This document shows positions 1 to 4,528 of a DNA stretch of 6,584 nucleotides, one piece after another. The DNA lies in NCBI GenBank assembly GCA_934659475.1, contig CAKUHX010000093.1:1-6584 (forward strand), read 5' to 3'. Numbering within the stretch: the stretch's first letter is position 1; each line of letters begins with the position of its first letter. The notes beneath the pieces were generated by a model. The model saw only the letters and a list, made by a program, of their open reading frames with translations. It did not search any database and had not been told where the DNA came from. The DNA is from an uncultured Oscillospiraceae bacterium. GTDB lineage: Bacteria > Bacillota > Clostridia > Oscillospirales > Oscillospiraceae. The translations under genes were made by a program, and so were the position numbers.

Positions 1-73
1 ATTTGGCCGCCTTAATGACGGCTTGGCTTTGTGTGACCTTTTTCGGAACGGTGCTCGAATTACAGTGTTTCAA
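1..73 (-). CDS. N-terminal fragment of an unrecognised gene, TTG start, runs off left edge
   Basis: The first 24 codons of a minus-strand gene are visible. They read MKHCNSSTVPKKVTQSQAVI and then KAAK before the window ends. The start is the TTG at 73-71. It is preceded by a strong Shine-Dalgarno sequence, AAGGGAGGAG at 90-81, with a 7-nt spacer. An in-frame TAA at 91-89 lies directly upstream, so no longer start is possible, and no in-frame ATG or GTG occurs inside the visible part. The residues are polar and lysine-rich, with no signal peptide or recognisable motif. I do not recognise the family. The ribosome binding site and codon use support a real gene, but 24 open codons could arise by chance. 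The gene lies downstream of deoC on the same strand, with a terminator between them, so it probably has its own promoter. Confidence 0.5.
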   Translation of the reverse strand, partial: MKHCNSSTVPKKVTQSQAVIKAAK

Positions 74-95
74 ACTTGTGCTCCTCCCTTATAAA

Positions 96-190
96 CAGAT
101 CTCTTGCGCCGCGCGGGTCCGAGCCGTGGGGATGGAGGACCCGGCGGAGCGGCTCCGAAGGGCAGAGTTCGGGCGGCGCCGGAACATCTG
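96..190 (-). promoter_or_regulatory. Structured GC-rich leader element ahead of the left-edge gene
   Basis: Read on the minus strand, this stretch can fold into a closed multi-branched structure. CAGAT (190-186) pairs with ATCTG (100-96). Inside it, GCGCCGC (179-173) pairs with GCGGCGC (112-106). Enclosed by these are a hairpin GGGTCC/GGACCC (142-137 with 120-115) and one of two competing hairpins: CCGAA/TTCGG (172-168 with 159-155) or CGGAG/CTCCG (157-153 with 149-145). The outer stem ends 5 nt before the Shine-Dalgarno sequence at 90-81, the position expected of a leader that controls translation. I could not match it to a known riboswitch, T-box or housekeeping RNA consensus. High GC content makes chance pairing likely, and the same pairs exist on the plus strand. 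Confidence 0.3.
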
Positions 191-405
191 CCGGCAGCTG
201 TATCGTATCAGAAAGCGGGGAGGAACTGCATAAAATACCCAATATTTGGCAAAAGCTGCACGAGGGTGAAAACCGGCGAAAACCGCGGGAAGAGTTACTA
301 AAATTATAAAAGAGTCAAGGAAAATAAAACGGATCCGGGGGCGAGATCCCAAGGGCATGAGGGAGAACAGGGGCGGGGCGGCTGCGGTCCGCCCGGCCGT
401 TCAGA
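191..405. other. Intergenic stretch with no gene
   Basis: No coding region with a ribosome binding site is visible here on either strand. Contents: a 10-nt palindrome CTGCCGGCAG at 188-197; two direct copies of GAAAACCG (268-275 and 278-285) exactly 10 bp apart, resembling an operator; an AT-rich patch at 299-330; a short inverted repeat GGATC/GATCC at 331-335 and 345-349; and a GGGCGG/CCGCCC inverted repeat at 371-376 and 389-394. These fit a promoter and leader region for the gene at the left edge. Confidence 0.4.
303..308 (-). promoter_or_regulatory. Possible -10 box for the left-edge gene
   Basis: The minus strand reads TATAAT here, a perfect -10 hexamer. No good -35 sits 16-18 nt upstream (the best is CGTTTT at 331-326). 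A TTGACT at 318-313 is only 4 nt away and so is wrongly spaced. If used, transcription would begin near 296 and leave a leader of roughly 220 nt before the TTG start at 73. This is a weak call. Confidence 0.25.
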
Positions 406-441
406 CAAAATAAAAGGGGGCAGGGACTTGGCCCTGCCCTC
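406..441 (-). terminator. Rho-independent terminator of deoC
   Basis: On the minus strand a 10-bp stem (441-432 with 425-416, one G-U pair) closes a 6-nt loop. It is followed by TTTTATTTTG (415-406). It begins 25 nt past the deoC stop codon. The hairpin with its U-rich tail is a textbook intrinsic terminator and separates deoC from the gene at the left edge. Confidence 0.88.
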
Positions 442-466
442 TCAAAGCGCGATATTAAAGCGGCGT

Positions 467-1114
467 TTACTTTTCCATCAAGGCGGCCAGGGCACTGGCC
501 CCGATGCGGTCGGCCCCCGCGTCCAGCATGGCCTGGGCCTGCTCAAAGGTGCGGATGCCGCCGGCGGCCTTGATGCGCAGATCGGGGGAGATGTGCTGCC
601 GGAACAGCTTTACGTCCTCCACCGTGGCTCCGCCGGTGGAGAAGCCGGTGGAGGTCTTGATGAAGTCCGCCCCGGACATGGACACCACCCGGCAGGCGGC
701 GATCTTCTCCTCCTGAGTCAGCTGACAGGCCTCGACGATGACCTTCAGGATGCGGCCGCGGCAGGCCTCCTTCACTGCGCGGATCTCGTACAGGACGCCC
801 TCCCAGTCGCCGGCCTTGGCCAGCGCCAGATCCATGACCATGTCGATCTCATCTGCGCCGCCGCGGATGGCGTCTTCGGTCTCAAAGACCTTCACCTCGG
901 GGGTGTTATAGCCGTTAGGAAAGCCTATGACCGTGCAGATCTTCAGCCGGTCACCCACATAGTCCTCGGCCTTGCGCACAAAGCAGGGGGGGATGCACAC
1001 AGAGGCGGTCTGATACTCCATGCCCTGGTCACAGATCTTCTTCACCTGCTCCCAGCCGGCGGTGGGGGTCAGGATGGTATGGTCCACGCGGTGCATGATC
1101 TCTTTTTTGTCCAT
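467..1114 (-). CDS. deoC: Deoxyribose-phosphate aldolase
   Basis: DeoC (EC 4.1.2.4) is a cytoplasmic class I aldolase that interconverts 2-deoxy-D-ribose 5-phosphate with glyceraldehyde 3-phosphate plus acetaldehyde in deoxynucleoside breakdown. The 215-residue protein is full length for the short DeoC type and forms a single TIM barrel. Visible motifs are DHTIL (11-15), VIGFPNG (62-68), EIDMV (89-93, with catalytic Asp91), FIKTSTGF (151-158, with Schiff-base Lys153), IKAAGGIR (181-188, with catalytic Lys182) and the phosphate-binding RIGAS (203-207). The ATG at 1114 follows AGAGGAG (1127-1121) with a 6-nt spacer. The gene has its own promoter and terminator and is apparently monocistronic. 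No other deo genes (deoA, deoB, deoD or a deoR-type regulator) are in the window, and it is divergent from the hom operon. The Asn in GFPNG, where Leu is usual, is a minor variation. Confidence 0.97.
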   Translation of the reverse strand: MDKKEIMHRVDHTILTPTAGWEQVKKICDQGMEYQTASVCIPPCFVRKAEDYVGDRLKICTVIGFPNGYNTPEVKVFETEDAIRGGADEIDMVMDLALAKAGDWEGVLYEIRAVKEACRGRILKVIVEACQLTQEEKIAACRVVSMSGADFIKTSTGFSTGGATVEDVKLFRQHISPDLRIKAAGGIRTFEQAQAMLDAGADRIGASALAALMEK

Positions 1115-1134
1115 AAGGAACTCCTCTTTTCCAT

Positions 1135-1156
1135 GCTCCCCGCCGGGGGCGGGAGC
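1135..1156 (-). promoter_or_regulatory. GC-rich hairpin in the deoC leader
   Basis: In the predicted deoC leader, GCTCCCGCC (1156-1148) can pair with GGCGGGGAGC (1144-1135), with a CCC loop and one bulged G. It lies between the predicted transcription start near 1164 and the Shine-Dalgarno site at 1127-1121. No T-run follows, so it is not a terminator. It may stabilise the mRNA or affect ribosome access. The base pairing is visible; the role is inferred. Confidence 0.45.
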
Positions 1157-1170
1157 AGACGTTTCATCTT

Positions 1171-1199
1171 ATTCTACTCCTCCGGCCCCTGTTTGTCCA
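1171..1199 (-). promoter_or_regulatory. deoC promoter (sigma-A type)
   Basis: On the minus strand TGGACA (1199-1194, 5 of 6 to consensus) and TAGAAT (1176-1171, 5 of 6) are separated by exactly 17 nt (1193-1177). Transcription would start near 1164, giving a leader of about 50 nt before the deoC ATG at 1114. Confidence 0.75.
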
Positions 1200-1201
1200 G
1201 A

Positions 1202-1218
1202 GGGGGGGCGGGGGCGGG
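1202..1218 (+). other. G-run cluster, possible G-quadruplex
   Basis: Three uninterrupted G-runs of 7, 5 and 3 are separated by single C residues. The 7-run can supply two G-triplets, so four triplets with 1-nt loops are available, which is a compact G-quadruplex pattern. It abuts the deoC -35 box (1199-1194) on the upstream side, in the region between the two divergent promoters. Confidence 0.4.
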
Positions 1219-1281
1219 CTTTTGTGTGAATTTTACAGACAGAGGAATTGCAGACAGGCAGAAGATCTATCATTTCCGGCC

Positions 1282-1310
1282 TTGCGCGCGGGCGCCGTAT
1301 GTGCTAAAAT
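1282..1310 (+). promoter_or_regulatory. Promoter of the ACT-hom-lysC operon (extended -10)
   Basis: TTGCGC (1282-1287) and TAAAAT (1305-1310) are separated by 17 nt. The -10 is preceded by TGC, giving an extended -10 (TGnTAAAAT) that compensates for the weak -35. The start would be near 1317, leaving a roughly 60-nt leader that is too short for a lysine riboswitch or T-box, and none is recognisable. Upstream, CAGACAG occurs twice (1236-1242 and 1251-1257), 15 bp apart. Confidence 0.7.
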
Positions 1311-1376
1311 AGGCCACGATAGAAAAACAAGTGACTTTGCAGTAAAGACAAAGCGCGGCAAGGAGGGTTCAAGAAC

Positions 1377-1817
1377 ATGAGCGATACGGCCAAATATTTT
1401 ATCGTGGAGGCTTCTGCCATGCCGGAGATATTCCGGAAGGTGGCCCAGGCCAAGCGCCTGCTGGAGACCGGGGAGCAGAATACGGTGAACGGGGCGGCCC
1501 TGGCTGTGGGCATCAGCCGCAGCGCCTTTTATAAGTATAAGGATGCGGTCCACCCCTTCAACGATATGCTCCACGGACGTATCGTCACCTTCCAGGCCAT
1601 GCTGAAGGACGAACCTGGAATCCTGTCCGGCGTGCTGAATATTTTCGCCGGCACAGGGATGAATGTGCTGACCATCAACCAGAACATCCCCGTCAACGGC
1701 TGCGCCGTGGTGACCGTGACGGCGGAGACCTCTGCCCTGCAGAGCTCCCTGGAGGAGCTGCTGGCCCGGGCCGGAGAGGCCCCCGGCGTCATCAAGTGTG
1801 AGATCCTGGCGGGCTGA
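1377..1817 (+). CDS. PheB-type ACT domain-containing protein (UPF0735 family)
   Basis: This 146-residue cytoplasmic protein matches the architecture and size of the small PheB/UPF0735 family, whose Bacillus member is about 147 residues. Residues 14-60 form a helical, helix-turn-helix-like segment (NGAALAVGISRSAFYKYKD at 38-56). Residues 69-143 form an ACT domain with the classic DEPGIL (78-83) ligand-loop motif and GMNVLTI (94-100). ACT domains bind amino acids and control metabolic enzymes or transcription; the exact role of this family is not settled. AAGGAGGG (1360-1367) lies 9 nt before the ATG. It is the first gene of the operon and is followed by hom after 55 nt, which suggests sensing or regulation in the aspartate pathway. 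DNA binding is possible from the N-terminal part but unproven. Upstream GTG or TTG starts have no better ribosome site. Confidence 0.9.
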   Translation: MSDTAKYFIVEASAMPEIFRKVAQAKRLLETGEQNTVNGAALAVGISRSAFYKYKDAVHPFNDMLHGRIVTFQAMLKDEPGILSGVLNIFAGTGMNVLTINQNIPVNGCAVVTVTAETSALQSSLEELLARAGEAPGVIKCEILAG

Positions 1818-1837
1818 CGGAACGAATGAGACACGGC

Positions 1838-1849
1838 CCCGCCGGCGGG
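1838..1849. repeat. Intercistronic palindrome between the ACT gene and hom
   Basis: CCCGCCGGCGGG is a perfect 12-nt palindrome in the 55-nt gap, 10 nt before the GGAGG (1859-1863) of hom. No T-run follows, so it is not a terminator. It could form a small hairpin that influences mRNA stability or hom translation. GC-rich palindromes of this size also arise by chance. Confidence 0.35.
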
Positions 1850-1872
1850 CGGAAGATCGGAGGAAAGATCAT

Positions 1873-3060
1873 ATGATCAACGTAGCGTTATTAGGTTTTG
1901 GAACAGTGGGCACCGGTGTGGCCGAGGTGCTGACCATGAACCGGGAGCTGATCGCCCAGCGGGTGGGTCAGCAGGTGGAGCTGAAATATATCCTGGTGCG
2001 CCGGGACTACCCCGGCAGCCCCTATCAGGACCGCTTCGTCCGGGACTTCTCCTTCATCGAGGACGACCCCGAGGTGGACGTGGTGGTGGAGGTCATGGGC
2101 GGCGTCGGCGCGGCCCTGGACTACACCGTCCGGGCCCTGAAGGCGGGCAAGAGCGTGGTCACTTCCAACAAGGAGTTGGTGGCCTCCCACGGCTGCGAAC
2201 TGCTGCAGCTGGCCCGGGAAAAGGGCGTGAGTTATCTGTTCGAGGCCAGCGTGGGCGGCGGCATCCCTGTCCTGCGCCCCCTGACCAACTGTCTGGCGGG
2301 CAACGAGATCAGCCAGATCTCAGGCATCCTCAATGGCACCACCAACTACATCCTCACCCGGATGATCCGGGCGGGCCTGACCTTTGAGCAGGCCCTGGCT
2401 GAGGCCCAGGAGCTGGGCTATGCTGAGAAGGACCCCACCGCCGACGTGGACGGCCACGATGCCTGCCGCAAGATCTGCATCCTGGCGGATCTGGCCTATG
2501 GCCGGAACGTGGATCCCGCGCAGGTGCCCACCCAGGGCATACGGGGCGTGGCGCTGGAGGACGTGTCCTATGCGGAGAGCTGCGGCTGCCGCATCAAGCT
2601 GCTGGGCCGGGCCATCCGCCAAGGGGACAAGGTGTGCGCTTATGTGGCCCCCCACCTGGTGCCCGACAGCGATCCCCTGGCCGGGGTGGAGGACGTGTTC
2701 AACGCCGTAGCTATGACGGGCAACGCCGTGGGCGACGTGATGTTCTATGGCCGGGGCGCGGGCAAGCTGCCCACCGCCTCCGCCGTGGTGGGGGACATCA
2801 TCGACATCGCCCGGGACCCCAAGCGGGACCGCCGCAACCGCTGGACCGAGGGCGGAGCAGAGCTGCTGGCTTCGCCCGCGCAGCTGGTCTGCCGCTGGTA
2901 TGTACGGGCGGACGCCGCCCCCGCCGGGACGCAGCTGCTCAGCCGGGACAACGCGCCCGAGGGCGAGGAGGCCTTCCTCACAGCCCCCATGAATGGGGAG
3001 CAGCTGGAGCAGCTGCTGGCCGGGCTGGAGGTACGCTCCCTGTTCCGGGTGCTGGAGTAA
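1873..3060 (+). CDS. hom: Homoserine dehydrogenase
   Basis: Hom (EC 1.1.1.3) reduces L-aspartate 4-semialdehyde to L-homoserine with NAD(P)H, the branch step toward threonine and methionine. The 395-residue protein has a Rossmann domain with GFGTVGTG (8-15), VVEVMGG (71-77) and VTSNKELVA (96-104). The catalytic and dimerisation part carries EASVGGGIPVLRPL (124-137), GILNGTTNYILT (151-162) and GYAEKDPTADVDGHDACRKI (182-201), which hold the substrate-binding acidic residues and the conserved Lys. Residues about 335-395 look like a shortened ACT domain: a first strand, CRWYVRADA (340-348), and a last helix-strand, EQLEQLLAGL to FRVLE, survive, but the middle is missing. Typical Gram-positive Hom is about 430 residues. 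The ATG at 1873 was chosen because GGAGG (1859-1863) precedes it and the Rossmann fold begins at once; the frame is open back to 1798, but that extension is charged and non-conserved in character. It is co-transcribed with the ACT gene and lysC. Confidence 0.96.
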   Translation: MINVALLGFGTVGTGVAEVLTMNRELIAQRVGQQVELKYILVRRDYPGSPYQDRFVRDFSFIEDDPEVDVVVEVMGGVGAALDYTVRALKAGKSVVTSNKELVASHGCELLQLAREKGVSYLFEASVGGGIPVLRPLTNCLAGNEISQISGILNGTTNYILTRMIRAGLTFEQALAEAQELGYAEKDPTADVDGHDACRKICILADLAYGRNVDPAQVPTQGIRGVALEDVSYAESCGCRIKLLGRAIRQGDKVCAYVAPHLVPDSDPLAGVEDVFNAVAMTGNAVGDVMFYGRGAGKLPTASAVVGDIIDIARDPKRDRRNRWTEGGAELLASPAQLVCRWYVRADAAPAGTQLLSRDNAPEGEEAFLTAPMNGEQLEQLLAGLEVRSLFRVLE

Positions 3061-3073
3061 GCAGAAGATGACC

Positions 3074-3090
3074 CTCCGCCAGGGGCGGAG
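3074..3090 (+). repeat. Intercistronic hairpin between hom and lysC
   Basis: CTCCGCC (3074-3080) pairs perfectly with GGCGGAG (3084-3090) around an AGG loop. It lies in the 62-nt gap, 18 nt before the lysC Shine-Dalgarno sequence AGGAGG (3109-3114). There is no T-run, so it is not an intrinsic terminator. It may be an mRNA-stabilising or processing site that sets relative hom and lysC levels. Confidence 0.5.
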
Positions 3091-3122
3091 AGCAGGAATA
3101 TTTCCCACAGGAGGTACGAACC

Positions 3123-4334
3123 GTGTCACTTATCGTACAGAAATTCGGCGGCAGCTCCGTTGCCGACGCCGACCGTATCCGCAATGTGGCCCGCATCATT
3201 ACGGAGACCTACCGCAAGGGCCACAGCGTGGTGGCGGTGCTGTCCGCCCAGGGGGACACCACCGACGACCTGATCGCCAAAGCCCAGGAGATCAACCCCA
3301 AGGCGTCCCGCCGGGAGATGGACATGCTGCTGTCCACTGGCGAGCAGATCTCCATCTCCCTGTGCGCCATGGCCATCGAGGCCATGGGCTACCAGGCCAT
3401 TTCCCTTACCGGCTGGCAGGCGGGGATGAGCACCGATACCCACTACAGCTCCGCGCGGATCCGCAAGATCAATACCGAGCGTATCCAGGCCGAGCTGGAC
3501 AAGAAAAAGATCGTGCTGGTGGCCGGCTTCCAGGGCATCAACAAGTATGACGACATCACCACCCTGGGCCGGGGCGGCTCCGACACCTCGGCCGTGGCTC
3601 TGGCCGCCGCGCTCCACGCCGACCTGTGCCAGATCTACACCGATGTGGATGGCGTGTACACTGCCGATCCCCGCCATGTGAAGGGGGCCAGGAAGCTGGA
3701 CGCCATCACCTTTGACGAGATGCTGGAACTGGCCAGTCTGGGCGCCCAGGTGCTGCACAACCGCTCCGTCGAGATGGCAAAGCGCTATAATGTCGATCTG
3801 GAGGTGCTGTCCAGCTTCAGCGGGAACCCCGGCACCAAAGTTAAGGAGGTAGTCAAATCCATGGAAAAATCCTATGTCAGCGGCATTGCCAAGGACAAGA
3901 ACGTGGCCCGTCTGGCCCTGGTGCGCCTGCAGGACCGCCCGGGCATCGCCTTTAAGATCTTCTCTCTCCTGGGCAAGGAGGGCATCAACGTGGATCTGAT
4001 CCTTCAGTCCATTGGCCGGGACGACACCAAGGACATCAGCTTTACCGTGGCCAAGAGCGACGCCCAGCGGGCCGCCCAGGTGCTGGAGGAGCACCGGGAG
4101 TCCATCGGCTTCCACAACATCGAGCTGAGCGAGCAGGTGGCCAAGATCTCCATCGTGGGCGCCGGCATGGCCAACAACGCCGGCGTGGCCTCCAAGATGT
4201 TCGAGGCCCTGTACAGCGAGAACATCAATATCCATATGATCTCCACCAGCGAGATCAAAGTCTCCGTCCTCATCGACGAGCGGGACGCCGACCGGGCCGT
4301 CCAGGCCATCCACGACCGTTTCTTCGGCGCGTAA
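3123..4334 (+). CDS. lysC: Aspartate kinase (class II, catalytic alpha subunit)
   Basis: Aspartokinase (EC 2.7.2.4) phosphorylates L-aspartate with ATP, the first step toward lysine, threonine and methionine. The 403-residue protein is the usual monofunctional size. The N-terminal amino-acid kinase domain (1-240) shows VQKFGGSSV (5-13), STGEQIS (71-77), AGFQGI (134-139), TTLGRGGSDTSA (146-157) and YTDVDGVYTADPR (172-184). The C-terminal half has two ACT segments: LVRLQDRPGIAFKIF (266-280) with GINVDLILQS, and ISIVGAGM (342-349) with NINIHMISTSEIKVSVLI. The start is GTG, 8 nt after a perfect AGGAGG (3109-3114). It is the last gene of the operon. Feedback inhibition by lysine and/or threonine is expected from the family, but the effector cannot be read from the sequence. 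An internal start at codon 247 probably yields a separate beta subunit. Asd, thrB and thrC are not in the window. Confidence 0.97.
   Translation: MSLIVQKFGGSSVADADRIRNVARIITETYRKGHSVVAVLSAQGDTTDDLIAKAQEINPKASRREMDMLLSTGEQISISLCAMAIEAMGYQAISLTGWQAGMSTDTHYSSARIRKINTERIQAELDKKKIVLVAGFQGINKYDDITTLGRGGSDTSAVALAAALHADLCQIYTDVDGVYTADPRHVKGARKLDAITFDEMLELASLGAQVLHNRSVEMAKRYNVDLEVLSSFSGNPGTKVKEVVKSMEKSYVSGIAKDKNVARLALVRLQDRPGIAFKIFSLLGKEGINVDLILQSIGRDDTKDISFTVAKSDAQRAAQVLEEHRESIGFHNIELSEQVAKISIVGAGMANNAGVASKMFEALYSENINIHMISTSEIKVSVLIDERDADRAVQAIHDRFFGA
3861..4334 (+). CDS. lysC: Aspartokinase beta subunit from in-frame internal start (predicted)
   Basis: Within lysC, in the same frame, the full anti-SD complement AAGGAGGT (3843-3850) lies 10 nt before the ATG of codon 247 (3861). 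It would give a 157-residue protein, starting MEKSYVSGIA, that consists only of the two ACT domains. Bacillus subtilis aspartokinase II is known to be an alpha2beta2 enzyme whose beta chain, about 163 residues, is translated from an internal in-phase start of the same gene. Position, length and domain content match here. The site falls in the linker between the kinase and ACT parts. The sequence evidence is direct; that the chain is actually made is inferred. Confidence 0.75.
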   Translation: MEKSYVSGIAKDKNVARLALVRLQDRPGIAFKIFSLLGKEGINVDLILQSIGRDDTKDISFTVAKSDAQRAAQVLEEHRESIGFHNIELSEQVAKISIVGAGMANNAGVASKMFEALYSENINIHMISTSEIKVSVLIDERDADRAVQAIHDRFFGA

Positions 4335-4353
4335 AACTGAACACGCGATCACA

Positions 4354-4382
4354 AAAGCGCCGCTCGAAAAGAGCGGCGCTTT
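4354..4382 (+). terminator. Rho-independent terminator of the ACT-hom-lysC operon
   Basis: A perfect 12-bp stem AAAGCGCCGCTC/GAGCGGCGCTTT (4354-4365 with 4371-4382) closes a GAAAA loop and starts 19 nt after the lysC stop. The T-run is short (TTT, inside the stem), with more T-rich sequence further on (4403-4429). This ends the operon before the next promoter. Confidence 0.85.
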
Positions 4383-4431
4383 GCCATGTCCGGGCAATTA
4401 TGTATTTTCTTTTAAGATTCCTTTTTTTGTC

Positions 4432-4460
4432 TTGCAAAAAAGGGGGGTATCTGATAAAAT
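4432..4460 (+). promoter_or_regulatory. Promoter of the membrane-protein gene (extended -10)
   Basis: TTGCAA (4432-4437, 4 of 6) and TAAAAT (4455-4460, 5 of 6) are separated by 17 nt. TG at 4452-4453 makes an extended -10 (TGaTAAAAT). The start near 4467 gives a leader of about 62 nt. The design is nearly the same as the operon promoter at 1282-1310. Confidence 0.75.
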
Positions 4461-4528
4461 ATAAACTCGGCTGGGCGACTGCTGGAGGGACCTTCGGCGG
4501 AACGCTCTGGTAAGGAGAATGGTTTTTG

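Noticed and set aside
90..95. TATAAA as a plus-strand -10 for a small RNA starting near 102
   Set aside because: No usable -35 lies 16-18 nt upstream, and the bases overlap the region just before the Shine-Dalgarno site of the minus-strand gene.
3..358. Several short plus- and minus-strand open frames at the left end
   Set aside because: They overlap each other in different frames, lack ribosome sites and show Arg/Pro/Gly-rich composition. The minus-strand TTG start at 73 explains the only good Shine-Dalgarno site there.
428..1312. A 294-codon plus-strand frame antisense to deoC
   Set aside because: It covers deoC and its promoter, and its composition is typical of an antisense shadow; deoC has all its catalytic motifs on the other strand.
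1317..1376. Riboswitch or T-box controlling the hom-lysC operon
   Set aside because: The leader is only about 60 nt, with no terminator hairpin or T-box/lysine-riboswitch consensus.
1798..1872. N-terminal extension of Hom by 25 codons
   Set aside because: The extension is highly charged and has no good ribosome site, whereas the ATG at 1873 has GGAGG 9 nt upstream and starts directly at the Rossmann strand.
2320..3129. A 269-codon minus-strand frame antisense to hom
   Set aside because: It is a shadow of hom without a ribosome site or a recognisable domain.
3126..4397. A 423-codon open frame antisense to lysC
   Set aside because: It mirrors the lysC coding strand in a GC-rich genome where antisense stops are rare. 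Its translation is His/Gly/Val-rich without motifs, and it has no ribosome site.
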